Source of the DNA: Persephonella marina EX-H1
Lineage (GTDB): Bacteria; Aquificota; Aquificia; Aquificales; Hydrogenothermaceae
Assembly: GCF_000021565.1 (NCBI RefSeq)
Contig: NC_012440.1
Span: 1,318,210-1,382,209 of the forward strand
Direction of reading: 5' to 3'
Length of the DNA: 64,000 bases
The notes beneath the pieces are model-generated. The model worked only from the letters and a program-made list of their open reading frames with translations. It was not told where the DNA came from and made no database searches. Shown piece after piece: positions 26,349-33,658 of the stretch. How positions within the stretch are numbered: position 1 is the first letter of the stretch; each line of letters begins with the position of its first letter. A program made the position numbers and the translations under genes.

Positions 26349-27296
26349 TTGAAAAATAGGTTTAGAGGTGCACTTGTTGGTGCTGCCGTTGGTGATTCAA
26401 TGGGAATGTGTGTTGAGGAGATCCCTTTTGATGAGGTTATACTACATTATGGAGATAAGATAACAAATATATGTGAGCCACATCCAGCATCTCCAGCTTC
26501 TTATCTAAAGGCAGGAGAGACATCAAGCGAGTTTGAGATAGTTAAGATAGTTGCCCAGTCACTATCTGAGAAGAAGATCCTTGATATAAAGGATATTATA
26601 GAGAGATATATACAGTGGGAGGAGAAAGAAGAACTGCACAGCTATGTAGATCCCTACTTTCTTCTTGCTATTGATGCTCTTAAAAATGGAAGGGAGATAG
26701 AGAGAGGTGGAAGCTCAATTGAAGGGGCTCTGCCGGCAATCCCACTTGGTATGTACCATTACACAAATCCTGTACTTGCTGTGGAGGGAACAAAGGCTGT
26801 TGTTATGCTGACACACAGAAATGAGATCGTTATAGATGCTGCATCAGTTATAGCTGTTGCTATTGGTGAGCTTTTACAGGGAAAGTTTTACCTTGAGGAT
26901 GAGTATCCTTACTTTATAAAACTTTTAAAAACATTTGTCCAGAAAGATGAGACAAAGTTTTATCTTGACAGGGTTGAGGCTCTCATAAAAAGGGATGCTT
27001 CCTATGAAGAGGCTGTTAATGAACTTGGTAATGGTTCCTATGCTTTAGAGGCTCTTTCGCAGGCATTATTCATATTCCTGAAAACCCCAGAAAATACGGA
27101 GAATGTTATAATACATGCTGTAAACTCTTACGGTAATTACGGTGGAGATACTGATTCAATAGGACTTATAGCAGGTGCTTTTGCAGGTGCTTATAACTCT
27201 GAGGAAAGTATCCCATCTAGATGGAAGGTATCATTGAAAAACTATAGAGAGATTGTTAAACTTGCAGATAAGCTGTACACAGTAGCACAACATTAG
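26349..27296 (+). CDS. ADP-ribosylglycohydrolase family protein, divergent metal site
   Basis: 315 residues from TTG 26349, with GGAGGAAAG upstream. The fold is recognised from RFRGALVGAAVGDSMG at the N terminus and NYGGDTDSIGLIAGAFAGAY near the C terminus, as in DraG/ARH3-type di-metal hydrolases that remove ADP-ribose. The N-terminal metal motif, usually T-D-D, reads T-S-S (AGETSSEFE), so the first aspartates appear to be missing; the C-terminal D-T-D is kept. It may be a pseudo-enzyme or use a different substrate. No ADP-ribosyltransferase gene is nearby. Confidence 0.8.
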   Translation: MKNRFRGALVGAAVGDSMGMCVEEIPFDEVILHYGDKITNICEPHPASPASYLKAGETSSEFEIVKIVAQSLSEKKILDIKDIIERYIQWEEKEELHSYVDPYFLLAIDALKNGREIERGGSSIEGALPAIPLGMYHYTNPVLAVEGTKAVVMLTHRNEIVIDAASVIAVAIGELLQGKFYLEDEYPYFIKLLKTFVQKDETKFYLDRVEALIKRDASYEEAVNELGNGSYALEALSQALFIFLKTPENTENVIIHAVNSYGNYGGDTDSIGLIAGAFAGAYNSEESIPSRWKVSLKNYREIVKLADKLYTVAQH

Positions 27297-27313
27297 AGGA
27301 GGGATAGCGTTAG

Positions 27314-27553
27314 ATGGCAAAGAAGAAGGGAAGGTTGCAGGAACAGTTTTTGAACGCTATAAGAAAGGAAAAGGTAAGGGTTAATGTGTATCTTGTGAAC
27401 GGTGTTAAGCTGGAAGGAAAGATAAGGTACTTTGATCCTTTCACAATTCTTTTAAAAGAGGGACCAAGACAGGTTTTAGTATATAAACATGCAATAACAA
27501 CAGTCATTCCTAAAAGAGAAATAGAGTTTGAGTTAGAAGAAGAACAGCAGTAA
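27314..27553 (+). CDS. hfq: RNA chaperone Hfq
   Basis: 79 residues. Sm1 motif region [20 protein letters not shown] and Sm2 [10 protein letters not shown] (compare YKHAISTVVP in E. coli). The acidic C-terminal tail (FELEEEQQ) is short. Forms a hexameric ring that pairs small RNAs with mRNAs. It lies 17 bases after the ADP-ribosylglycohydrolase-like gene, with AGGAGGG upstream, so the two are probably co-transcribed. Confidence 0.95.
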   Translation: MAKKKGRLQEQFLNAIRKEKVRVNVYLVNGVKLEGKIRYFDPFTILLKEGPRQVLVYKHAITTVIPKREIEFELEEEQQ

Positions 27554-27569
27554 ATCTGATAAAAATCAT

Positions 27570-27598
27570 TTGACTGGGGGATTTTCTGCTGTTATATT
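27570..27598 (+). promoter_or_regulatory. Sigma-70 promoter of the cytochrome c peroxidase gene
   Basis: TTGACT (27570-27575), 17-base spacer, TATATT (27593-27598). Each hexamer is within one base of consensus. Transcription should start near 27605, giving an A/T-rich leader of about 47 bases with AAAGGAGG before ATG 27652. Confidence 0.75.
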
Positions 27599-27651
27599 AT
27601 TAGTAATAGTTATCAATAAAAATAATAAAACAACCTTAAAGGAGGAAAAAA

Positions 27652-28686
27652 ATGTTTAAAAAAGTATCATTAATGTTTGGTGCTGTTGCTGTGGTTTCGT
27701 CGACAGTATTTGCATCAGATACAGCATTACTTGAAAAGGCGAGAGAGCTTTTTAAGCCATTACCAGCTGAGATACCTGCCCCTAAAACAAACCCCACAAC
27801 ACCTGAGAAGGTAGAGCTTGGTAAAAAACTTTACTACGATCCAAGACTGTCGCTCAGCGGAGTTATAAGCTGTAACACATGTCACAACCTTGCAACATTT
27901 GGTGTTGATAATGTTGAAACAGCTCTCGGACACAGATTTTTAACAGGTGGAAGAAACTCTCCAACAGTTCTTAATGCAGGTTTTCATATAGCACAGTTCT
28001 GGGATGGAAGAGCCAAAACACTTGAAGACCAGGCAAAAGGTCCTATTCTTGCCCATGTTGAGATGGCAATGCCAAACCCTGATTTTGTTGTTTTAAAACT
28101 AAAAACAATCCCAGGTTATGTTGAGGAGTTCAAAAAGGTGTTTAAAAACGATCCTGATCCTTTAACATACGACAATGTTGCAAAAGCTATAGCTGCATTT
28201 GAGAGAACACTTGTAACACCATCAAGATTTGATCAGTTCCTGAAAGGAGATACAAACGCATTAACAGAAAAAGAGAAGGAAGGTCTTAAACTTTTCATAG
28301 ACAAAGGATGTGCAAGCTGTCATAACGGTGTAGCTGTAGGTGGTGGAATGTTTGCAAAGTTTGGTGTTGTAAAGCCTTATCCTACAGCTGACCTTGGAAG
28401 ATTTAAGGTAACAAAGAAAGAGGAAGACAAATTTGTATTTAAAGTTCCATCCCTCAGAAATATTACCAAAACATACCCTTACTTCCATGATGGAGCTGTG
28501 TGGGATATAAGGGAAGCTGTAAGAATAATGGGTGAAACACAGCTTGGAATAAAACTGACACAGGAAGAAATAGATAAAATAGTTGCTTTCCTTGATAGCC
28601 TTACAGGTGAGATTCCTGAGTCTGCAAGGACTGTCCCTGTACTACCTCCCTCAAGCAAGGACACCCCAAAGCCCAAAGCTGACTGA
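27652..28686 (+). CDS. Di-haem cytochrome c peroxidase (MauG/CcpA family)
   Basis: 344 residues. Signal peptide about 1-22 ending in FASD, so periplasmic. Two haem-c sites: C74-N-T-C77-H78 and C220-A-S-C223-H224. The peroxidatic region ALGHRFLTGGRNSPTVLNAG and the FHDGAVWDIREAV segment are typical. Reduces H2O2 with electrons from small cytochromes c. The Pro/Lys-rich C-terminal tail is low-complexity. Single gene with its own promoter and terminator. The haem is attached by a CcsBA-type system such as that encoded at 60679. Confidence 0.93.
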   Translation: MFKKVSLMFGAVAVVSSTVFASDTALLEKARELFKPLPAEIPAPKTNPTTPEKVELGKKLYYDPRLSLSGVISCNTCHNLATFGVDNVETALGHRFLTGGRNSPTVLNAGFHIAQFWDGRAKTLEDQAKGPILAHVEMAMPNPDFVVLKLKTIPGYVEEFKKVFKNDPDPLTYDNVAKAIAAFERTLVTPSRFDQFLKGDTNALTEKEKEGLKLFIDKGCASCHNGVAVGGGMFAKFGVVKPYPTADLGRFKVTKKEEDKFVFKVPSLRNITKTYPYFHDGAVWDIREAVRIMGETQLGIKLTQEEIDKIVAFLDSLTGEIPESARTVPVLPPSSKDTPKPKAD

Positions 28687-28710
28687 TTATTCTTTTCTCT
28701 CCTAAACCTT

Positions 28711-28735
28711 TCCCCCTTTTCAGGGGGATTTTTTT
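28711..28735 (+). terminator. Intrinsic terminator of the peroxidase gene
   Basis: TCCCCC (28711-28716), six-base loop, GGGGGA (28723-28728), then seven T. A strong rho-independent signal, 25 bases after the stop codon. Confidence 0.9.
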
Positions 28736-28762
28736 GTTAAAATGAGATAAAAAAGGAGTGTT

Positions 28763-29203
28763 ATGGGATTTTACAAAAAAATCAAAGTTAGGAATCTGGA
28801 TGAGCTTGAGTCCTTTGCCACTGCTCTGTCTAAATGTTTAAAAGGTGATGAGCTTATTCTTCTAAAGGGAGATCTTGGTTCTGGGAAAACAACATTTACA
28901 AGATTTTTAGTTTCCGCAATTGATAGGGAAGCAGGGGAGTATGTGAACTCACCTACATTTTCTGTTATGAATGAGTATGATACTGAAAAGTTCAGGATAT
29001 ATCATATAGATCTTTACAGGGTTAAAAGCTTTGATCTTTCAGATATTCTTGGAAAAGGTATTGTTATAGTTGAGTGGCCTGAGGATCGTTTTGAGGAAAT
29101 AGATATCCCACAGATAGTTTTGAGTTTTGAAATAAAAGATTATGATGAAAGGGAGATAACCGTTTATCTGAAAGGTGCTGATTATATAGCTGAATGTATA
29201 TAA
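28763..29203 (+). CDS. tsaE: tRNA threonylcarbamoyladenosine biosynthesis ATPase TsaE
   Basis: 146 residues. Walker A LKGDLGSGKTTFTRFL, followed by VNSPTFSVMNEYD, IYHIDLYRV and IVEWPEDRF, all TsaE/YjeE signatures. ATPase partner of TsaB-TsaD in making t6A37 of ANN-decoding tRNAs. Single plus-strand gene, convergent with the khpA operon across a shared hairpin. Confidence 0.94.
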   Translation: MGFYKKIKVRNLDELESFATALSKCLKGDELILLKGDLGSGKTTFTRFLVSAIDREAGEYVNSPTFSVMNEYDTEKFRIYHIDLYRVKSFDLSDILGKGIVIVEWPEDRFEEIDIPQIVLSFEIKDYDEREITVYLKGADYIAECI

Positions 29204-29205
29204 AA

Positions 29206-29220
29206 GGGGCTTAAAGCCCC
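29206..29220. terminator. Bidirectional terminator hairpin between tsaE and khpA
   Basis: GGGGCT-TAA-AGCCCC (29206-29220), with AAAA on the left and a weak T-containing stretch on the right. It lies three bases after the tsaE stop and six bases from the khpA stop. The same hairpin core recurs at 54396, 58453 and, in the opposite order, at 60555. Confidence 0.7.
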
Positions 29221-29226
29221 GATGAT

Positions 29227-29466
29227 TTATTCTAATATCTCTAAAACAGCTCTCTTATTCTGTTTTCTAGCAACAGCTGCTAAAAGTGTTCTTATCGCTC
29301 TTGCCGTTCTTCCCTGTCTTCCTATAACTTTACCAAGATCTTCAGGAGCAACTTTAAGCTCTATAACAGTGGTTTTTTCTCCTTCAATCTCTTTAACTTC
29401 AACTTTGTCCGGATGATCAACGAGAGATTTTGCAACAAATTCAACCAATTCTTGAAGTTTACTCAT
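29227..29466 (-). CDS. khpA: KH-domain RNA-binding protein KhpA
   Basis: 79 residues, a single type II KH domain with the GxxG loop in [19 protein letters not shown]. Members of this family (formerly YlqC) bind RNA and sit after rpsP, as here. GGAGGGAAG precedes ATG 29466. Third gene of ffh-rpsP-khpA. Confidence 0.92.
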   Translation of the reverse strand: MSKLQELVEFVAKSLVDHPDKVEVKEIEGEKTTVIELKVAPEDLGKVIGRQGRTARAIRTLLAAVARKQNKRAVLEILE

Positions 29467-29501
29467 CTAACTTCCCTCCGTTAGTTTTTTCAGCTTCAGG
29501 A

Positions 29502-29747
29502 CTATGCCTTTTGTTCTTCGTATCCAAATTGTTTCAGGATTTTTAAAGCTCTTTCTGTTGGCTGTGCACCTTTAGCAATCCATTCTTTTGCTTTTTCAAC
29601 ATTTATATTTCCTGTTTTTAATATAGGGTCGTATGTTCCTATATAGTCTATATACTTTGATTCCCTGGGAGCTCTGCTGTCCATAACAACCATTCTGTAA
29701 ACTGGATGCTTCTTTCTCCCGGCTCTTGAAAGTCTAATTCTTACCAA
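29502..29747 (-). CDS. rpsP: 30S ribosomal protein S16
   Basis: 81 residues, starting at TTG 29747 with AGGAGG upstream. RIRLSRAGRKKHPVYRMVVM followed by APRESKYIDYIGTYDP is diagnostic of bS16. Standard length. Located between ffh and khpA, a common bacterial arrangement. Confidence 0.96.
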   Translation of the reverse strand: MVRIRLSRAGRKKHPVYRMVVMDSRAPRESKYIDYIGTYDPILKTGNINVEKAKEWIAKGAQPTERALKILKQFGYEEQKA

Positions 29748-29767
29748 GTTTCCACTACCTCCTGTTA

Positions 29768-31096
29768 TTAAAATGGTAAATTAGGCATATTAAAAGGAAG
29801 TTTCATTTTACCAGATTTTTTCATTTTTTTCATCATCTTTTTCATCTCTTTGTACTGTTTTAAGACTCTGTTCACATCCATTATCGTTGTTCCACTTCCC
29901 CTTGCGATTCTTCTCTTCCTGCTGCCGTTTATAATATGTGGGTTTGCTCTCTCTTCAGGTGTCATTGAGTTTATTATAGCCTCTATTCTTATAAACTGTT
30001 TTTCATCAACTTTTAAGTCTTTAATCTTACTTCCCAAGCCCGGTATCATCTTAAGTACATTCTCAAGGGGTCCTAAATTCCTTATCATCTGGAGCTGCTG
30101 TTTAAGATCATCAAGTGTGAACTCAGCGTTCATCACCCTTTTAGCCATCTCTTCGGCTTTCTTCTCATCTATAGCTGTCTGCATCTTTTCAAGGAGTGTC
30201 TGTATATCACCAAGCCCTAATATCCTCTGTGCTATCCTGTCAGGATGGAACTGCTGGAAGTCTTCTATCTTCTCACCAACACCTATGAACTTTATAGGAA
30301 CACCGATAACCTTTCTTACAGAAAGAGCTATACCACCTTTTGCATCACCATCTAACTTTGTGAGAATCACACCTGTCAGACCAACTCTGTTGTGGAACTC
30401 TTCCGCTGTGCTTATAGCATCCTGACCCTGCATTGCGTCAGCAACATAGAGTATCTCTGAAGGGTTTACCTTCTCTTTTATATGGACAAGCTCATCCATA
30501 AGTTCCTGATCTATATGGAGACGTCCTGCTGTATCAAGTATGATATGAGAAAGACCGGCCTCTTTAGCCTTCTGTATAACCTTTTCTGTAAGCCTTACAG
30601 CATCTTTCTCTTCCTCATCTATAAAACATGGAACATCAATTGTCTTGGCGAGTGTACAGAGCTGTTTTCCAGCTGCCGGTCTTCTAACGTCTGTTGATAC
30701 GAGACCAACTTTGTATCCTTTTGATTTAAGCCATTTTGCAAGTTTACCTGCTGTTGTTGTCTTACCTGTTCCCTGAAGACCGACAAGCATTATAACTGTA
30801 GGTGGCTTTTCTGATCTCTGGAGGGGAGCTTCCTCACCTAAGATATTCAGAACTTCATCATAGATCAGTTTTATAACGGTCTCACCTGCGTTCAGACCCT
30901 TTATTACTTCCTGACCTACAAGTTTCTGTTTTAGATCGTCAAGAAAACTCTTTATAACCTCAATATTAACATCAGCTTCAATTAGAGCCCTTCTTATATC
31001 CTTGAGAGCTTCCTCAACAGTTTTTTCATCTAATCTTTTTACTCTTTTTAGCTTCTCAACTATACCGCTAAATCTTTCAGTTAATAACTCAAACAT
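29768..31096 (-). CDS. ffh: Signal recognition particle protein Ffh (SRP54)
   Basis: 442 residues. N domain at residues 1-90, G domain with GLQGTGKTTTAGKLAKWL, DTAGRLH and TKLDGDAKGG, and the Met-rich M domain from about residue 300 (ending in KKMMKKMKKSGKMK). Binds SRP RNA and signal sequences of inner-membrane proteins and delivers them to FtsY. First gene of ffh-rpsP-khpA, with GAGGGT before ATG 31096. Confidence 0.96.
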   Translation of the reverse strand: MFELLTERFSGIVEKLKRVKRLDEKTVEEALKDIRRALIEADVNIEVIKSFLDDLKQKLVGQEVIKGLNAGETVIKLIYDEVLNILGEEAPLQRSEKPPTVIMLVGLQGTGKTTTAGKLAKWLKSKGYKVGLVSTDVRRPAAGKQLCTLAKTIDVPCFIDEEEKDAVRLTEKVIQKAKEAGLSHIILDTAGRLHIDQELMDELVHIKEKVNPSEILYVADAMQGQDAISTAEEFHNRVGLTGVILTKLDGDAKGGIALSVRKVIGVPIKFIGVGEKIEDFQQFHPDRIAQRILGLGDIQTLLEKMQTAIDEKKAEEMAKRVMNAEFTLDDLKQQLQMIRNLGPLENVLKMIPGLGSKIKDLKVDEKQFIRIEAIINSMTPEERANPHIINGSRKRRIARGSGTTIMDVNRVLKQYKEMKKMMKKMKKSGKMKLPFNMPNLPF

Positions 31097-31226
31097 CGGT
31101 TACCCTCTTTGGAATATTTTTATTTTTATATTATCACACATCTGAAAAGCATAATAATAGTATCTTTGTATAATTTTTCAATATCTGTTTTTATCATCAT
31201 TATTTTAATTATTTGATCTGTGACAA

Positions 31227-31256
31227 TTGAAAATCTTAATCTTGAATTAAAATAAT
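31227..31256 (+). promoter_or_regulatory. Putative promoter of the two-partner secretion locus
   Basis: TTGAAA (31227-31232), 18-base spacer, AATAAT (31251-31256); both hexamers match consensus at five of six positions. A second -35-like TTGACT (31258-31263) lacks a clear -10 box. A small inverted repeat GCTAA-GTTA-TTAGC follows at 31271-31284. The 245-base gap 31097-31341 is A/T-rich and holds no other gene. Confidence 0.4.
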
Positions 31257-31341
31257 ATTGACTTCAGGATGCTAAGTTATTAGCTTATTATTTAAAAGTA
31301 TAAGAATTTCTTTATCTCTTTGTTTTTAAATAGGGGATGTA

Positions 31342-32895
31342 ATGACTGTTGTAATTAGAAGCAGATTATTACTTTTTATCTTAAGTTTACTTCTATTACT
31401 TTCAGGAACATCCTATTCATCAGATAAGATATACGTGAAAAACTTTCTTATAGTTGGTAATAGAGCTTTAAACTGGGATGAGATTTACAGTATAGTTAAA
31501 CCTTACAGAAACAGATATCTATCCCTGAAAGATCTGAAAGATCTAACAGACAGTATTACAAAAAAATATATAGAAAAGGGTTACATAACATCTAAAGCCT
31601 ATATACCACCTCAAAATGTAAGTGATGGGATTATAATCATCAGGATTTTTGAAGGGAAAATCGGTGAGATCAGAACAGATGGAGAGTTTGACCATTACAG
31701 TAAAGAGTTTGTAAACAGGTACTTTATACCTCTAAAAGAGGACAAGGCTTTTAACAGATTCCATCTTGAAAAGGTTCTCCTTGTTCTAAACAGCTACAGT
31801 GATCTTTCAGTAAAGGTTAACGTTAAGAAAGGATCAGAACTTGGAACTACAGATTTAGAGATCAAAGTCACAAGTGATAGATATCCATTTTCTGGGGCTG
31901 TGTTTTATGACAACTATGGATCAGAGTACACAAGTAGAAACAGATACGGGATCAATCTAAACTTCGGAAATCTTTTAATAGAAGGATCAAGTCTTTCTTT
32001 AACAGGAATAGTAGGTGACAGCTATAACAAGTTACATACAGGAAGTCTCTCCTACCAGTTTCCTTTAGGTCCTTCAGGTTTACTGACAGGTTTCTTGGTT
32101 TCTGTAGGTAACAGTAATATAGGAAAGGAGCTTGCTGTTTTAAATATAAAAAGTTACTCAGAGTATTACTCAGTTTATTTCAGCTATCCTGTTTTTAAAT
32201 CTTTTATAAAGGATCTTTCATTAAAAGGATCATTTAATGTTACAAACTATAAACAGTCCATACTGAATCAGACCACAACGAAAGATAAATACAGGTATAT
32301 AGATCTTGGTATTGGATACATAAAATCAGGATACAGATCCCGTACAAGTTTGGATATCAAGTTTGTACAGGGATTGGGGGAAACGTTAGATGATATATTT
32401 GGAAGCAGCTCTTACAACACAAGAAGTGGTGCGGATAAGGGCTTCTCAAAACTTGAGTTCTCTGCAGTAAGGAATCAGTTGGTATCGGACAGATTTATGC
32501 TGATCTTAAGATTGAGGGGACAGTATTCTGACGATACCTTACTTTCATCTCAGAACTTTTATATCGGTGGTCCAGCATCAATAAAAGGTTATCTTTTAAG
32601 TCAGTACGGAGGAGATTCTGGATACGCTTTATCTGGAGAAGTTAGATTTATGCCTCTGGAAAGAAAGGATAGATTGCAGCTTGCACTGTTTGCTGAAACA
32701 GGTCAGGTATTTTTAAATAAAACTTCCATAGGACAGTACAAGGATAAAACACTTACAGGAGCAGGATTTGGGATAAGATCAAGACTGTGGTGGGGGATAG
32801 ATCTGACAGCTGATTTGGCATTTCCTTTAGATCCTGAGGTGGATGGTGATGACAGGGAGTACAACTTTTATATTCAATTAATAAAAACGTTTTAA
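31342..32895 (+). CDS. Two-partner secretion outer-membrane transporter (FhaC/ShlB/HecB family, TpsB)
   Basis: 517 residues. Signal peptide about 1-26, then a ShlB-type POTRA region at about 30-180 (IYVKNFLIVGNRALNWDEIY; ITKKYIEKGYITSKAYIPPQ). The rest is a 16-strand-type beta-barrel with alternating aromatic strands. The conserved L6 loop motif appears as SIKGYL in FYIGGPASIKGYLLSQYGGD. The protein ends in Phe, as outer-membrane barrels do. It should recognise the TPS domain of the giant exoprotein encoded two genes downstream and export it without ATP. The inner-membrane step would be Sec-dependent. Confidence 0.9.
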   Translation: MTVVIRSRLLLFILSLLLLLSGTSYSSDKIYVKNFLIVGNRALNWDEIYSIVKPYRNRYLSLKDLKDLTDSITKKYIEKGYITSKAYIPPQNVSDGIIIIRIFEGKIGEIRTDGEFDHYSKEFVNRYFIPLKEDKAFNRFHLEKVLLVLNSYSDLSVKVNVKKGSELGTTDLEIKVTSDRYPFSGAVFYDNYGSEYTSRNRYGINLNFGNLLIEGSSLSLTGIVGDSYNKLHTGSLSYQFPLGPSGLLTGFLVSVGNSNIGKELAVLNIKSYSEYYSVYFSYPVFKSFIKDLSLKGSFNVTNYKQSILNQTTTKDKYRYIDLGIGYIKSGYRSRTSLDIKFVQGLGETLDDIFGSSSYNTRSGADKGFSKLEFSAVRNQLVSDRFMLILRLRGQYSDDTLLSSQNFYIGGPASIKGYLLSQYGGDSGYALSGEVRFMPLERKDRLQLALFAETGQVFLNKTSIGQYKDKTLTGAGFGIRSRLWWGIDLTADLAFPLDPEVDGDDREYNFYIQLIKTF

Positions 32896-32908
32896 ACAGG
32901 AGGATGCT

Positions 32909-33628
32909 ATGACTGAAGCAACAGAACCACTTTACAAACAGATAGAGATAATAAACTCAGATATCCATAAAGATCTAAGGATATCTCCTCTGAAGGATTT
33001 TAGAAGATTTAAAAATCTAAACTCCTGTATCGTTCTCGGTGGTGAGTTTGCAGAGGCATCAAAGTTTTATCCTATAGTCTTTATAAAAACAGCTAAAGAA
33101 GGAGTGACGCCTGTCATCATTCTCGGTTTTGATCAGAACTTTTTTGTTGATGAAGATGGCAAATGGAAGGAAGGCTATTACATTCCAGCTTTTGTAAGAA
33201 GATACCCCTACATCCTCGTGGAAGAAAAAGGAGAGAAAGAGGAGGACAGAAAGCTTTTTGTTGCTGTTGATAAATCATATGAAGGATACAACGCAGAGAA
33301 TGGAGAGAAGCTGTTTAACGAAGATGGAAAAAACACAGATTATCTGAACAGAATGATTGACTTCTTACGGGCTTATGATCTTGATTACAATCTGACAATG
33401 AGATTTGCTAAAAAACTTGAAGAGCTTGATCTATTCCAGACAATAGAGGCAACAATAAAAACTCCAGACAACAGAACATTTGTTATGAAAAATCTCCTTG
33501 CTGTAGATGAGAAAAAGCTTAGAGAACTTGAGGATAAGGAAGTTCTTGATCTTTTCAGATCTGGTTTTTTAGGCTGGATATATGCCCATCTTATATCACT
33601 TAATAACTTTGCGAGAATTGTGAGGTGA
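32909..33628 (+). CDS. SapC-family protein
   Basis: 239 residues, no signal peptide or transmembrane segment. The pattern HKDLRISPLKDFRRFKN, CIVLGGEFAEASKFYPIVF, GYYIPAFVRRYPYIL and LDYNLTMRFAKKLEELDLF matches my knowledge of the SapC family (PF07277), named after a gene beside the Campylobacter fetus S-layer secretion locus. AGGAGG lies five bases before ATG 32909, 13 bases after the transporter gene and 30 before the exoprotein. Placement suggests a cytoplasmic accessory of exoprotein handling, perhaps a chaperone or modifier; no catalytic motif is evident. Confidence 0.8.
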   Translation: MTEATEPLYKQIEIINSDIHKDLRISPLKDFRRFKNLNSCIVLGGEFAEASKFYPIVFIKTAKEGVTPVIILGFDQNFFVDEDGKWKEGYYIPAFVRRYPYILVEEKGEKEEDRKLFVAVDKSYEGYNAENGEKLFNEDGKNTDYLNRMIDFLRAYDLDYNLTMRFAKKLEELDLFQTIEATIKTPDNRTFVMKNLLAVDEKKLRELEDKEVLDLFRSGFLGWIYAHLISLNNFARIVR

Positions 33629-33658
33629 AAACTTTAAAATTGTTTGAGGTTTTCAGCC

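Noticed and set aside
31097-31341. An RNA gene (SRP RNA, tRNA or small RNA) in the gap beside ffh
   Set aside because: No cloverleaf, no GC-rich conserved SRP core and no terminator; the stretch is AT-rich and looks like a promoter region.
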